Below are positions 1-9,256 of a stretch of DNA of 64,000 nt, in pieces (position 1 is the stretch's first letter; every line of letters begins with the position of its first letter). A program made the translations under genes and the position numbers. Source of the DNA: Paenibacillus pectinilyticus (GTDB lineage Bacteria > Bacillota > Bacilli > Paenibacillales > NBRC-103111); contig NZ_LYPC01000012.1 of assembly GCF_001700435.1 (NCBI RefSeq), positions 124,001 through 188,000 on the forward strand. Reading direction: 5' to 3'. The notes below the pieces were generated by a model. It made no database searches. It worked only from the letters and a program-made list of their open reading frames with translations, and had not been told where the DNA came from.

Positions 1-4
1 GCAA

Positions 5-868
5 ATGGGCAATAAATCGTTAATTAGACGGGATTTACCTTTCCAATTGACCAATGGTTTTTTCTTGTTGCTGCTGGTAGCGACCATGATTTTGCCGATT
101 TGGAATACGTTTATTATTTCAATTTCTTCTAATATTTCGTCCATGCATGCAGGACTCCAACTATGGCCTTCCGAGTTAAGTATGGAAGGGTACCGGACGG
201 TGTGGCAAAGAATTGAGTTGTGGCGACCCTTCGGTATGAATGTGCTTGTGACGATTGTCGGCTCATTCGTGCATGTCCTGCTCTGCGCGATGGCAGGCTA
301 CGTGCTGCTGCACAAGGGCTTGCCTGGGCGGAAGCTGCTGACAAGCTTCATTCTACTCACGATGATGGTGCCGAACGAGGCAGTCATGATCCCTCTTTAT
401 GTGGTCAATAAAGAACTGGGCCTCTTAAATACAGTGTCAGCGTTAGTGCTGTATGGTTTAATCTCTGGCTTTAGTATTTTATTAATGCGAAATTTCTTCG
501 GTGCTGTTTCTTACGAAATGGCAGAGTCCGCTAAGATCGATGGTGCGGGTGAGTTTCGCATTTTCTCTACCATGTACGTCCCTTTAGCTAAGCCAGGGCT
601 GGCAACGATTGCCTTATTTGAATTTGTATCCCGATGGAATCAGCTAACACCTGGGTTGTTGTATGTGACCAATCAGAAGTTATATACACTCCAGGTAGCG
701 CTGCGCGCGCTTGTGATTCAATCGGACGCCACCAGCAGTAATTTATTTATGACGCCGAATGTGCGAATGGCAGGTGTTATGCTGGCACTTATCCCGTTAG
801 TTGCCATCTATCCGTTTGTTCAAAAATATTTCGTTACCGGCCTGATGGTCGGAGCAACGAAGGAATAG
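5..868 (+). CDS. Carbohydrate ABC transporter permease (MalG/UgpE type)
   Basis: This is an inner-membrane permease of a binding-protein-dependent ABC importer of the MalG group, usually the second of two permeases for sugars or glycerol-phosphate compounds. The 287-residue protein has about six hydrophobic segments. The cytoplasmic EAA loop is clear near residues 170-200 (EMAESAKIDGAGE followed by PLAKPGL), which contacts the ATPase. The start lies four bases into the window, so its ribosome binding site is not visible and the partner permease and binding protein would lie upstream. The next gene starts 14 bp downstream, so they are probably co-transcribed. The substrate cannot be read from the sequence. 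Confidence 0.9.
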   Translation: MGNKSLIRRDLPFQLTNGFFLLLLVATMILPIWNTFIISISSNISSMHAGLQLWPSELSMEGYRTVWQRIELWRPFGMNVLVTIVGSFVHVLLCAMAGYVLLHKGLPGRKLLTSFILLTMMVPNEAVMIPLYVVNKELGLLNTVSALVLYGLISGFSILLMRNFFGAVSYEMAESAKIDGAGEFRIFSTMYVPLAKPGLATIALFEFVSRWNQLTPGLLYVTNQKLYTLQVALRALVIQSDATSSNLFMTPNVRMAGVMLALIPLVAIYPFVQKYFVTGLMVGATKE

Positions 869-882
869 AGGGGTTCAAAGCT

Positions 883-2139
883 ATGATCATAGAGCGATTG
901 ATTACGTATGAGGAAGGGGATCGTTATATCGAAGTTCCCTTCCTGGTTACCCCGAATATGGAGCGAATACACGTTAGCATGGAGGTTACAGCGAACGGAC
1001 CGGGGGATTGTGTCATTGATTTGGGCGTTAGAGATATCGAAAGTGTACGAGGTTGGAGCGGTGGCGCACGTACTGAATTCTATATGGAATCCGAACAAGC
1101 GACGCCTGGCTATATCCCTGGGGAGTTGATGGAAGGGGAGTGGTCTGTTTTACTGGGCACCTACCGGATCCCTCCTGCAGGTTGTAGGGTCCGTGTAGAG
1201 GTGACATGCACACCGAAGCAGGGGCGCTGGCTCAAGGGCGATCTCCATATGCATACTGTGCATAGTGATGGCGCGCTGACCATAGCTGAGAATGCAAAGA
1301 CGATGGCTGAGCTGGGCTGTGATTTTCTGGCGATGACCGACCATAACACATATAGTCAGAATCTGGCTTATCCACGGGAGTCAGGTGTCGTACTGATCCC
1401 TGGCATGGAGCTCACGACGAATCATGGGCACGCTAATTTGCTGGGTGTGGTTCGTCCGATTCAGGATTTCAGAGCTGTAAGCTCGGAGCAGGTCCAGGAA
1501 CGTTTGCAAGAGGCAAGGCGCAATGGCGCACGTATTGTTCTGAATCATCCTCACTGTCCCAATTGTGGTTGGGAGTGGGAGTGGAGCGTTGATTACGATT
1601 GGGTCGAAATTTGGAATGGGCCTTGGCGGGAGGCTAATCAGCAGACGTTAACTTGGTGGCATGAGCAGCTTTGCAGCGGAAGACGCTTGGTTGCTGTCGG
1701 CGGAAGCGATATGCATAGACCGGATACCTATTCAAAGCACAGTATGCCGACAACGTGGGTATACGCAGCTAGCAGGACGATTGAGGGGATTCTGGAAGGG
1801 ATTGATACCGGTCGAGTGTTTCTAAGCTTTTCGCCTGAGGGACCAACGTTAGAGCTTAACGCAGGACAGTTTCAAATGGGCGATGTGGTGCCTGCACAGG
1901 CACCAGAGCGTGCGGGAAATGTCACGCTTGTGGTCAAAGAACTGCAAGTAGGCGATACGGTAAAACTGATCTCAAACCGAGGCGTTGAAGTCTCCTGTGT
2001 GGTTTATCATGAGGAATCACTAGAGTTGATGGGTGACATGGCAGGAAGAACCTTCTATCGAGCGGAGGTATGGCGCTATTTCACCGAGGTTCAAGCTAAT
2101 CTTCTCGCAGCAGTCAGTAATCCGCTGTATCTGGATTAA
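883..2139 (+). CDS. PHP-domain metallohydrolase (CehA/McbA-like)
   Basis: This is a probable metal-dependent hydrolase or phosphoesterase of the PHP superfamily. The first ~120 residues form a beta-rich N-terminal region. The PHP metal-binding motifs follow: DLHMHTVHSDG near residue 118, MTDHNT near 148, an HPHC motif near 222 and GGSDMH near 270. These supply the His and Asp ligands expected of the fold. The 418-residue length fits CehA/McbA-like proteins. The start is preceded by GAGGGG. It lies between an ABC permease and an MFS carrier, which suggests it cleaves the imported compound, possibly a phosphodiester; that substrate is inference. Confidence 0.8.
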   Translation: MIIERLITYEEGDRYIEVPFLVTPNMERIHVSMEVTANGPGDCVIDLGVRDIESVRGWSGGARTEFYMESEQATPGYIPGELMEGEWSVLLGTYRIPPAGCRVRVEVTCTPKQGRWLKGDLHMHTVHSDGALTIAENAKTMAELGCDFLAMTDHNTYSQNLAYPRESGVVLIPGMELTTNHGHANLLGVVRPIQDFRAVSSEQVQERLQEARRNGARIVLNHPHCPNCGWEWEWSVDYDWVEIWNGPWREANQQTLTWWHEQLCSGRRLVAVGGSDMHRPDTYSKHSMPTTWVYAASRTIEGILEGIDTGRVFLSFSPEGPTLELNAGQFQMGDVVPAQAPERAGNVTLVVKELQVGDTVKLISNRGVEVSCVVYHEESLELMGDMAGRTFYRAEVWRYFTEVQANLLAAVSNPLYLD

Positions 2140-2143
2140 TTAG

Positions 2144-3370
2144 ATGAGGGCATCACAACTACGAACACGCCTGTCAACCCGCGATCAAGTCAACGCCATT
2201 TCAGGGCCTACTCGCATGCTGCTTATTATCCTGACCCTAAATGCTTGTGCTAACAGCCTTTCGAGTATTTTCATTAATGTGTATTTATATAAGCTTTCAG
2301 GCAGCTTGTATCAAGTATTCCTTTTTCACTTGATTTCGTATACGATTTGGATTCCTGTTTATATCGGAGCGGGAATACTTAGTAAAAATCTTGATCGGCG
2401 TTTGGGGCTGCTCCTAGGGAACGTGTTTCATTTCATTTTTTATCTCGTTCTCACGCTGTATGGTGATTCGATGGGGAGTTCCATCGTGTATACCGGTTTG
2501 CTCTTTGGTGTGGGATCTAGCTTATTTTGGTTTACCGTAAACCTATTAGTGGTGGACTATACGCATGCTGCAAATAGGGATTGGTTTAATGGCTTGAATG
2601 GTATCTTCACATCCCTATCTCAAATGATTGGCCCTTTCCTAGCCGGTTGGATCATTGTGCGTTATCCTGGTTTTCAAGGGTATCATACCATTTTCTACTG
2701 TACGTTCGGGCTATTCATAGCTTCGATGGGATGCACGCTGATGCTGCCCCGGAATGCCCAGAAGGGGCGGTTCTCTTGGAGGAAGGTCAGAGATATTCAT
2801 CGTGTGCGAACATGGAGATGGCTGACGTACAGTTTCACTTCCTTACATTTTCGAGATGATGTATTAGGTATTTTCTTATGGATCTGGATGTACATGACCA
2901 CGAAGAATGAAGGAGTGCTAGGGAACTATTCTCTGCTGCTCACCTTGCTGGCGACTACGGCTTATTATTGGATGGGGCGTCATGGCGGTCAAGGAAGCAG
3001 AATGAGGTATATGTTTCTAGGCGGAGTAGGATTAAGTGCGGGCCTACTTCTGCTTATGGGGGTCGTGAATACGTGGACGTTACTGCTTTACACAGTTTTG
3101 GCCGGTCTAGCAGGACCGTTATTTCAGGTTCCCTTTAGTACCGTGTTTATAAATTCCATTTCACAGTTTGATAACGATGGGGAGTATCGCGTAGAGCTCC
3201 TTGTAGCTAGAGAAATGGCTATCAGCGTAGGAAGGATTCTAAGTATTTCTTGTCTCGTGCTGCTTGTCTATTGGTTTCCACTGTCCAAACTGATCATGAA
3301 TAGTTATTTACTTGTACTGATCATCGCAGGGTTGCTGCCGATATGGTTCGTATCTCGTTTGGGGAAGTAA
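2144..3370 (+). CDS. MFS transporter
   Basis: This is a 408-residue polytopic membrane protein with about 12 hydrophobic segments and the pattern of a major facilitator carrier. It starts four bases after the stop of the PHP hydrolase gene, with no strong ribosome binding site of its own, so translational coupling is likely. The second half keeps the typical loop and helix spacing, with a Gly-rich segment near residues 305-325. It probably exports or imports a product or substrate of the upstream transport and hydrolysis genes. No substrate-specific motif was recognised, so the family call is firmer than any function. Confidence 0.75.
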   Translation: MRASQLRTRLSTRDQVNAISGPTRMLLIILTLNACANSLSSIFINVYLYKLSGSLYQVFLFHLISYTIWIPVYIGAGILSKNLDRRLGLLLGNVFHFIFYLVLTLYGDSMGSSIVYTGLLFGVGSSLFWFTVNLLVVDYTHAANRDWFNGLNGIFTSLSQMIGPFLAGWIIVRYPGFQGYHTIFYCTFGLFIASMGCTLMLPRNAQKGRFSWRKVRDIHRVRTWRWLTYSFTSLHFRDDVLGIFLWIWMYMTTKNEGVLGNYSLLLTLLATTAYYWMGRHGGQGSRMRYMFLGGVGLSAGLLLLMGVVNTWTLLLYTVLAGLAGPLFQVPFSTVFINSISQFDNDGEYRVELLVAREMAISVGRILSISCLVLLVYWFPLSKLIMNSYLLVLIIAGLLPIWFVSRLGK

Positions 3371-3454
3371 ATGAACATGAGATGAACATGCATGAAAAGC
3401 TGATGTTGTGGCACACTATCCTTTGTTGTCAATTTAATGAGGGAGGTGTCAGTT

Positions 3455-3622
3455 ATGCCCCAATCCAATAATCAAGCATCCAAAGCAGACGTACAATCAA
3501 CGGAATTGAATAAATTGCCTGTTCCTGGTCAAGATGATACGGAATTTTCCGCGGAGGAAGCAGCTGAGGTATTCCAAGCAAATTCGTCCTCGAATGAGAG
3601 TTCTTCTTCTGATAATGACTAG
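3455..3622 (+). CDS. Small acidic Ser/Asn-rich protein of unknown function
   Basis: This 55-residue protein is preceded by an excellent GGGAGG site seven bases before the ATG at 3455. An in-frame ATG at 3437 overlaps that site and is less likely to be used. The protein is very acidic, lacks Cys, and ends in a run of Ser, Asn, Asp and Glu. A strong hairpin terminator follows immediately. I do not recognise the family. A second protein of exactly 55 residues with similar composition is encoded at 42464-42631. Both could be small soluble stress or spore proteins, but nothing in the sequence proves it. Confidence 0.6.
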   Translation: MPQSNNQASKADVQSTELNKLPVPGQDDTEFSAEEAAEVFQANSSSNESSSSDND

Positions 3623-3635
3623 TTGCAGGAACTAA

Positions 3636-3672
3636 GAGAAAAGCCTCATCCCAGCGGGATGAGGCTTTTCTC
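3636..3672. terminator. Bidirectional intrinsic terminator
   Basis: A perfect 17-bp inverted repeat closes on a 3-nt loop, with A-rich and T-rich ends inside the stem. It separates the small + strand gene from psuG on the - strand, so it can serve both convergent units. Confidence 0.85.
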
Positions 3673-3683
3673 CATACAGGACC

Positions 3684-4598
3684 TTAGTTCTTCAGTGCAA
3701 CGGCAACTCTTGCAGCGGTTTGTGCATTGTGGTAAACGAGCGCGATGTTCGTCTCCAAGCTGCGCCCCTCAGTTAGCTGTTTGATACGCGCTAGCAAGAA
3801 CGGCGTGACCTTTTTGCCGGTCACGTTCTGCTCTTTCGCCTCATTCAGCGCCTGCTGGATGACGGCTTCGATCTCGACATGGTCCATCGCGGATTCCGCA
3901 GGGACCGGGTTGGCGATGATGGCGCCGCCGCCCAGGCCAAGCTCCCACTTCGTGCGGAGCATCGCGGCCACATCAGCTGCCTCATCGAGGCGGAAGTCTA
4001 CGCCATAGCCGCTCTCGCGGGCGTAGAAGGAAGGGAACTCGCTCGTTTGGTAACCAACAACGGGCACGCCGTGGGTTTCCAGATACTCGAGCGTACGTCC
4101 GATATCGAGGATCGATTTGACGCCGGCGCAGACGACGGCGACGTTGGTTTGTGCAAGCTCCGTCAAGTCAGCGGAGACGTCCATCGAGGTTTCACCCTCA
4201 CGGTGAACCCCGCCAATACCGCCGGTAGCGAACACTTCGATGCCCGCCAAGGCAGCGCCGATCATCGTCGCAGATACCGTTGTCGCTCCGATTTTGCCGG
4301 AAGAAAGAATATACGGGAAGTCGCGGCGGCTCACTTTTTCCACATGGCCATTCGTTGCAAAAGCTTCAAGCTCCTGCTCGTTAAGACCAATCTTGATTTT
4401 GCCATCCATGATCCCGATGGTTGCTGGAACAGCACCGTTATCGCGGATAATTTGCTCTACTTTTTTAGCCATTTCGATATTTTGCGGATACGGCATACCG
4501 TGGGAAATAATCGTCGTTTCTAGAGCTACGATTGGTTTATTGTTCGCCAGTGCGTCTTTCACTTCGTCGGTAAAAGTTAAATAAGAGGATGGGTTCAT
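3684..4598 (-). CDS. psuG: Pseudouridine-5'-phosphate glycosidase
   Basis: PsuG cleaves the C-glycosidic bond of pseudouridine 5'-phosphate to give uracil and ribose 5-phosphate, in the cytoplasm. The 304-residue length matches the family. Recognisable blocks are [16 protein letters not shown] near the N-terminus, [12 protein letters not shown] near residue 102, the Gly-rich [12 protein letters not shown] near 122 and the [11 protein letters not shown] segment near 158. Its start lies three bases past the stop of the upstream kinase gene, with an AAAGGAGA site inside the end of that gene. The pair is therefore a coupled operon for pseudouridine salvage. Confidence 0.95.
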   Translation of the reverse strand: MNPSSYLTFTDEVKDALANNKPIVALETTIISHGMPYPQNIEMAKKVEQIIRDNGAVPATIGIMDGKIKIGLNEQELEAFATNGHVEKVSRRDFPYILSSGKIGATTVSATMIGAALAGIEVFATGGIGGVHREGETSMDVSADLTELAQTNVAVVCAGVKSILDIGRTLEYLETHGVPVVGYQTSEFPSFYARESGYGVDFRLDEAADVAAMLRTKWELGLGGGAIIANPVPAESAMDHVEIEAVIQQALNEAKEQNVTGKKVTPFLLARIKQLTEGRSLETNIALVYHNAQTAARVAVALKN

Positions 4599-4601
4599 GA
4601 T

Positions 4602-5732
4602 TTAGTCTCCTTTAGTCATCGAGTTTATCGTAAGTTGTAAGCGTTCCTCGTTCAGTTCACTGGACGTGGATTGGTTTGTTTGAAGCGTTATATGTGCAGC
4701 AGCAAGGCCATATTCACAAGATTTGAGATACGATTGTTGATGGGTCACACCATAGACAATACCGGCTAAGAAGGCATCGCCGGCTCCCGTCACCTCAACG
4801 ACGCGGGTCGGAATCGGAGGGAAGAACTGTTCGCCCTCTTCACCTACATAGAGAACCCCCTGACTGCCAAGTGTGATGAAAACATGCTTCACACCGCGTG
4901 AGCGAATAACTTGGGCCACTTTAGTATGATCGGGCTCTAAGTAGAACATATCGACAACATCCTGGTCCATGGTCATCGGTGTATGCGCAAGCTGAACCGC
5001 TTCTTCTAAGTTCGGGAAGATCGCCGTCACACCGGTAAGATCAGACGGAAGCTTCTTCGATTTCTCCGAGGAGACCGGATCGATGAAGAGCGGAATGTTC
5101 TCCTCCTGACAACGGCGAATTAATTGTTCCAACGTGTCAGCGGGTAAATTGGTATCAGCAATGATGAGCTGAGCAGCGGCAATATGGGGCCATTTATCCT
5201 TGAGCATTTCAGGCGTAAAGGCATCATAGATGTCCATATTGGCAAAAGCGAGAAACATCTCGCCAGATGTGTCGAGTAAGGCGGTGTAAGTGCCCGTCTT
5301 CTCGCCCTTCAGCGTAATAGATTGGCTGACATCAACGCCGCGGCGTTTCGTCTCCTCGAGAACCCATTGGCCTGCCTTGTCGTCTCCGACGATCGTCAGG
5401 AGGGCGGTCTGGCAAGCTAAGCCAGCTAAGGCTTCGGCAATATTACGGGCAACCCCGCCGCAGGACTCCGTCACCACGACGGGATTCGAAGAGGCCAAGC
5501 GGATCGCGTGCTTGCTAGTGGCTTTGCTATCGAGATTGGCACCGCCAATGCAGAGCACCGTTTGTTCATCAGAGGTCACATAGGCTCTGCCGCGAATCGT
5601 TCCTTTTTTGGTTAGTGAAGCAATATATCCAGCTACGGCGGATCGGGATATACCGATAATACCGGCCATTTCGTGCTGGGAAATGAATGGATTTTGACGG
5701 ATAAGCGCTAGGATTTGCTGTTCACGATCCAT
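4602..5732 (-). CDS. psuK: Pseudouridine kinase (PfkB family) with N-terminal helix-turn-helix
   Basis: This PfkB-type sugar kinase most likely phosphorylates pseudouridine for the adjacent psuG product. Residues 1-55 form a winged helix-turn-helix of the MarR/Lrp-like kind (ILALIRQNPFISQHEMA, then GISRSAVAGYI). The kinase domain follows with IGGANLDSKA near residue 57 and the PfkB signature VTGAGDAFLAGI near 313, where the Asp is the catalytic base. The HTH-kinase fusion is typical of Bacillota members of this family. The HTH may let the enzyme regulate its own operon, but that is inference. The ATG is preceded by AAAGGAG. Confidence 0.9.
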   Translation of the reverse strand: MDREQQILALIRQNPFISQHEMAGIIGISRSAVAGYIASLTKKGTIRGRAYVTSDEQTVLCIGGANLDSKATSKHAIRLASSNPVVVTESCGGVARNIAEALAGLACQTALLTIVGDDKAGQWVLEETKRRGVDVSQSITLKGEKTGTYTALLDTSGEMFLAFANMDIYDAFTPEMLKDKWPHIAAAQLIIADTNLPADTLEQLIRRCQEENIPLFIDPVSSEKSKKLPSDLTGVTAIFPNLEEAVQLAHTPMTMDQDVVDMFYLEPDHTKVAQVIRSRGVKHVFITLGSQGVLYVGEEGEQFFPPIPTRVVEVTGAGDAFLAGIVYGVTHQQSYLKSCEYGLAAAHITLQTNQSTSSELNEERLQLTINSMTKGD

Positions 5733-5819
5733 GGAAAGCTCCTTTCGTTCATCGTACTCTCCTCATTTTATCGCACTTCATAACAAATGTCCATCATACA
5801 AACAAATGTTTATATTGGC

Positions 5820-5860
5820 AAATAAAAAAGCCCATTCCTGAATCAGGAACCAGGCTTTTA
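5820..5860 (-). terminator. Intrinsic terminator after the short secreted protein
   Basis: On the minus strand a stem pairs AAAGCC with GGCTTT and TTCCTGA with TCAGGAA, then runs into TTTTTTATTT. It lies just past the stop codon at 5888. Confidence 0.75.
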
Positions 5861-5887
5861 CAAGGAAAACCATGCGAGATCGGCCGA

Positions 5888-6274
5888 TTACGAAGAAGCT
5901 GAACGAGAGCCAAGTCCAAGCAGGCCTAGTAATCCTAGGAGTCCGAAATAGCTGTACCAGGGCTTCTCCGTATTCTCCGTTTCCGTAACAGACTGCGCAT
6001 GAAGAGTCGACGTTTGCCCAGCAGTAGGTGGTGAGATCCCATAAGCAGCGGCATAGCCATTCAAGCTAGTTGCTGTTAGGGAGTGGGCGTCCGCTCCAGG
6101 CATACCGAAGGGATTCGTCTGATACATGGTCGCAGAGCCGGTGTTCAAATGTTGCAAATTTTCGGTCTGAACCGTATGTTGTTCGTGCGCGTGCAGCCGA
6201 TATTGATGTGCCCCGAGAAGCAAAGAAAAAGTTAAGAAAGAAATCGAAGCTAATTTGAATGATCGGGTAACCAT
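5888..6274 (-). CDS. Short exported protein with Gly/Leu-repeat C-terminal tail
   Basis: This 128-residue protein begins with a Sec-type signal (basic MVTRSFK followed by a hydrophobic stretch). The middle is low-complexity, rich in Thr, Ser, Ala and His. The end is the striking tail FGLLGLLGLLGLGSR after a Trp-Tyr. This resembles the Trp-Gly/Leu-repeat C-termini of small Bacillota secreted proteins often named WGxxGxxG-type, which probably act in membrane retention or processing. The ATG at 6274 is chosen because GGAGG lies eight bases upstream; a TTG further upstream overlaps that site. Function is unknown. Confidence 0.7.
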   Translation of the reverse strand: MVTRSFKLASISFLTFSLLLGAHQYRLHAHEQHTVQTENLQHLNTGSATMYQTNPFGMPGADAHSLTATSLNGYAAAYGISPPTAGQTSTLHAQSVTETENTEKPWYSYFGLLGLLGLLGLGSRSASS

Positions 6275-6393
6275 TATCCATACCTCCAAGCATTAAAGTA
6301 GTAGGTAAGCATATATTCCCCTGCCTGCGAGATGTTATGCAGGGAAATCTAGCTTAGCTAGCTTGGAGATGGAGAGGGGCAGGACCGATAAAA

Positions 6394-6434
6394 AAACCGT
6401 TGCACCCTTGTTAGAACAAGGGATACAACGGTTT
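6394..6434 (-). terminator. Intrinsic terminator of the Ig-like surface protein gene
   Basis: A long stem (AAACCGTTG with CAACGGTTT, and CCCTTGTT with AACAAGGG) is followed on the minus strand by a run of seven T. It lies between the stop at 6445 and the next gene. Confidence 0.85.
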
Positions 6435-6444
6435 AGGCCATGTG

Positions 6445-9039
6445 TTATTTCGTAACAGTCACTTGGACTGTCGTTCTCATGCTGCCGAAGGTAACAGAAA
6501 TACGTGCTGTTCCTTTACCTGTCGCTTTAATAATACCATCCTTCACATCCGCGATCATAATGTTCGATGTAGTCCATAGAGATGGCTTCGTAACATCTTC
6601 TTCTGATCCATCCGTGTAAGTAGCCAATGCGGCCACATTCGCTGTAGCGCCTTCTTTCAGCGTAACCTTAACCACATCGGTTTTCAAATATTTCAAAGCA
6701 TCGATTTCGACTGGAATCGCGATCGTTTTACCGCCGAAGGAGCCGGTAATTGTTGTTTTCCCTGAAGCTGTAGCTGTGAAGAGCCCTTTCTCCACCGTAC
6801 CTAGCTTGTAGGACATGACTTTCCATACAGCTGAGTCCGTCACATCTTTACTTGTACCATCTGCCAATGTCGCTGTTAATTTCAATTGTGTTTGAACACC
6901 GCTTTTGGTAACAAAGTAGGATTTGCTAGCTGTTAAAGAATCAATTACACCGATCTCAACCGGAATGGAGATGCTTTTACCGCCATAAGTAGCTGTAATC
7001 GTCACTTTACCGCGAGCAACCGGGGTTACAAGGCCCTTTGAGACTGTTGCAATACTGGTGTTGCTTGATTTCCAATCGGCTTCCGTTGTTACCAAGCGAG
7101 AAGCTTCGTTGGCATCAGTAGCCGTAATTTGGATGAGTCTTGTTTCATTAAGATCGAAGGTCAAGCTCGTCACATTCGCTGTCAAATCACTCGCCATATC
7201 CACTTGAACAGGAATGGTTACTGTTTTGTTATCGAGCTGTGCAGTCAAAGTGGACTCACCGGCAGCGATAGCTTTCACAACACCTTGATTAACCGTGACC
7301 GACTTCAGGTTGCTGCTTGTCCAGATTACGTCTGTGGTGACATCTTTTTTTGTATCATCTGTGTAGATCGCTTCTGCGGTTAAGGTAGCGGATGCCCCTT
7401 TTTTCAACACGAGTTTCTCTGAACTAATTGTTAAGCTCTTCAGTACGCCAACCGAAACTTGAATGACAGCTTTGCGCGTACCATAAGTAGCAGTCAGAGT
7501 TGCTGCACCGGTATCAATACCTGTAATTGCACCGCTGCGTACCTCGGCAATATCCTCACCGCTAGTGGTCCAATCAGCTTTATCCGTCACATCGACTTGG
7601 CGGCCGTCTTTGAAAGAGGCAGTCACCGTGATATTGGCGGAATCTCCGATTTGCATATTCACGATTTTCTGAGAAGCTTTGATCAGTGTTGGCACGTCGA
7701 CTTCGACTTGTGTGACCGTTGATTTGCCACCGTATGTTGCTGTTACTTTCGCAATACCTGCTTTATAAGTGGTGATGTTTCCTTTGCTTACAAAAGCAAT
7801 ATCCTCATCATCAACGCTCCAAGCTGCGCTATCGCTTACATTCGATGTGGTGCCATCGGCATAAGTAGCGCGTAAAACGAGTTGTTGGGAATCTCCCGTT
7901 TTCAAAGTAACGAGATCCGTATCCACGACTAAACGGCGAGGAACTTCCACGTCTACATTAGCTGTCACGACCTTATCTCCATACTTCGCAGAAACAGTCG
8001 CTTCGCCGATCCCAATACCGTTTAATTGGCCTTTCGTTACTTGCACAATATCCTCTTTGCTTGAAGTCCATGTCGCGCGATCCGAAATATCGGCTGTCGT
8101 GCCATTGGCGTATGTAGCTGTTAGCTTCAAGGAGCCTGTCCCATTTTTCTTGAGCAAAATGCTTTGTTTATCTAATTCGAGTTTCAACGTGCTGTCTACA
8201 TCAACAACAATTGTCGTTGATTTCGTACCGTAGGAAGCAGTCAACGTCGCTTTACCTACACTGTAACCTGTAATTGTTCCTTTAAGGGCATCTGCAATCG
8301 TAGGTTGGTCAGTTGTCCAAACCGCTTTACTCGACACGTCATCCACGGAACCATCCGGGTAGGTCGCCATGAGTTTCACGGATGTTGTCCCTTTCAGGAG
8401 CAAGGAAACACTAGATTTCTCCGCATCGAGACGACGTACAACCTCAACATCGACATCCAATGCCAAAGATTGATTCATATACGTGACTGTGATCGTGGCG
8501 CTGCCGGGATTCTGACCTTTCACTAAACCGTTCGTCACGGTTGCGATGGAACTAGCATCCACCGTGTAATCAGCTTTACTCGTCACGTTCTCTGAGGTGC
8601 CGTCTTCATAATAAGCTGTAATTGTCACCTGATCCGTTGCATTAAGACGAAGATCAAGAGATTGTTTATCTGTTGTCAGTGATTTCACTTTTTTGCTAAC
8701 CGTTACCGTAACGACTTCCGTTTGGCCTAGATAGGTGGCCGTGATGACGGCTTTACCTTCCTTCTTCGCAGTAATAACACCTGCATAGACGGAGGCTACA
8801 TCTGCGGAACCGGAATTCCAATCAGTTTTGACAGTGGCATTTTCAGTGGTTCCACTTACATAGATGGCTGTTGCCGATAAGTTGGCTGTGTCACCCACTT
8901 GGAGACTAAGCTCATTCTTGTTCAGAACCAGCTTCGAGATGGCATCCGCGGCGAAAGCACTTCCTGCTAAGATGGCCTGACTTGCTAGAACGAAAATAAT
9001 GACCGTTAGTAACCATTTACTCTGACTAAACCTCTTCAT
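6445..9039 (-). CDS. Secreted protein of ten bacterial Ig-like (Big_2) repeats
   Basis: This is an 864-residue exported protein. A signal peptide occupies about residues 1-30 (basic start, hydrophobic core, AFAAD cleavage region). The rest is ten tandem domains of roughly 83 residues. Each has the pattern of a Big_2/BID fold: a YxDGTxxDVT strand, a W(T/K)SS turn, a short V-x-x-G-x-I strand and a final G-x-ATITATYGGK strand. No enzymatic domain, LPXTG motif or S-layer-homology domain is visible, so its means of surface attachment is unclear. It may be a structural cell-surface or matrix protein. The ATG at 9039 is preceded by GGAGGG. Confidence 0.85.
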   Translation of the reverse strand: MKRFSQSKWLLTVIIFVLASQAILAGSAFAADAISKLVLNKNELSLQVGDTANLSATAIYVSGTTENATVKTDWNSGSADVASVYAGVITAKKEGKAVITATYLGQTEVVTVTVSKKVKSLTTDKQSLDLRLNATDQVTITAYYEDGTSENVTSKADYTVDASSIATVTNGLVKGQNPGSATITVTYMNQSLALDVDVEVVRRLDAEKSSVSLLLKGTTSVKLMATYPDGSVDDVSSKAVWTTDQPTIADALKGTITGYSVGKATLTASYGTKSTTIVVDVDSTLKLELDKQSILLKKNGTGSLKLTATYANGTTADISDRATWTSSKEDIVQVTKGQLNGIGIGEATVSAKYGDKVVTANVDVEVPRRLVVDTDLVTLKTGDSQQLVLRATYADGTTSNVSDSAAWSVDDEDIAFVSKGNITTYKAGIAKVTATYGGKSTVTQVEVDVPTLIKASQKIVNMQIGDSANITVTASFKDGRQVDVTDKADWTTSGEDIAEVRSGAITGIDTGAATLTATYGTRKAVIQVSVGVLKSLTISSEKLVLKKGASATLTAEAIYTDDTKKDVTTDVIWTSSNLKSVTVNQGVVKAIAAGESTLTAQLDNKTVTIPVQVDMASDLTANVTSLTFDLNETRLIQITATDANEASRLVTTEADWKSSNTSIATVSKGLVTPVARGKVTITATYGGKSISIPVEIGVIDSLTASKSYFVTKSGVQTQLKLTATLADGTSKDVTDSAVWKVMSYKLGTVEKGLFTATASGKTTITGSFGGKTIAIPVEIDALKYLKTDVVKVTLKEGATANVAALATYTDGSEEDVTKPSLWTTSNIMIADVKDGIIKATGKGTARISVTFGSMRTTVQVTVTK

Positions 9040-9185
9040 GCTTCATTTCCCTCCATTAACGCGGTTGCTAGAATCTGCTTGATGAAAATAGAATACTATT
9101 TTCATCGGCATTTCATGGCGAAAAATGAAGGGGAATGACGAATTGGCTTGCTGAAAGTTTACTGAATATGTCGAAAAAGAGAAAA

Positions 9186-9221
9186 TCCCCTGCTTTTACG
9201 TACTTCCTGGCGGCAGGGGGC
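9186..9221 (-). terminator. Putative intrinsic terminator after the LysM/GH18 gene
   Basis: CCCCTGC and GCAGGGG arms flank a loop of about 20 nt. On the minus strand the structure is followed by a T-rich stretch. The long loop makes it weaker than the other terminators here. Confidence 0.5.
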
Positions 9222-9256
9222 TCTCATTACTCTCTTAGTGGCTCTTGCTCTTGGCG

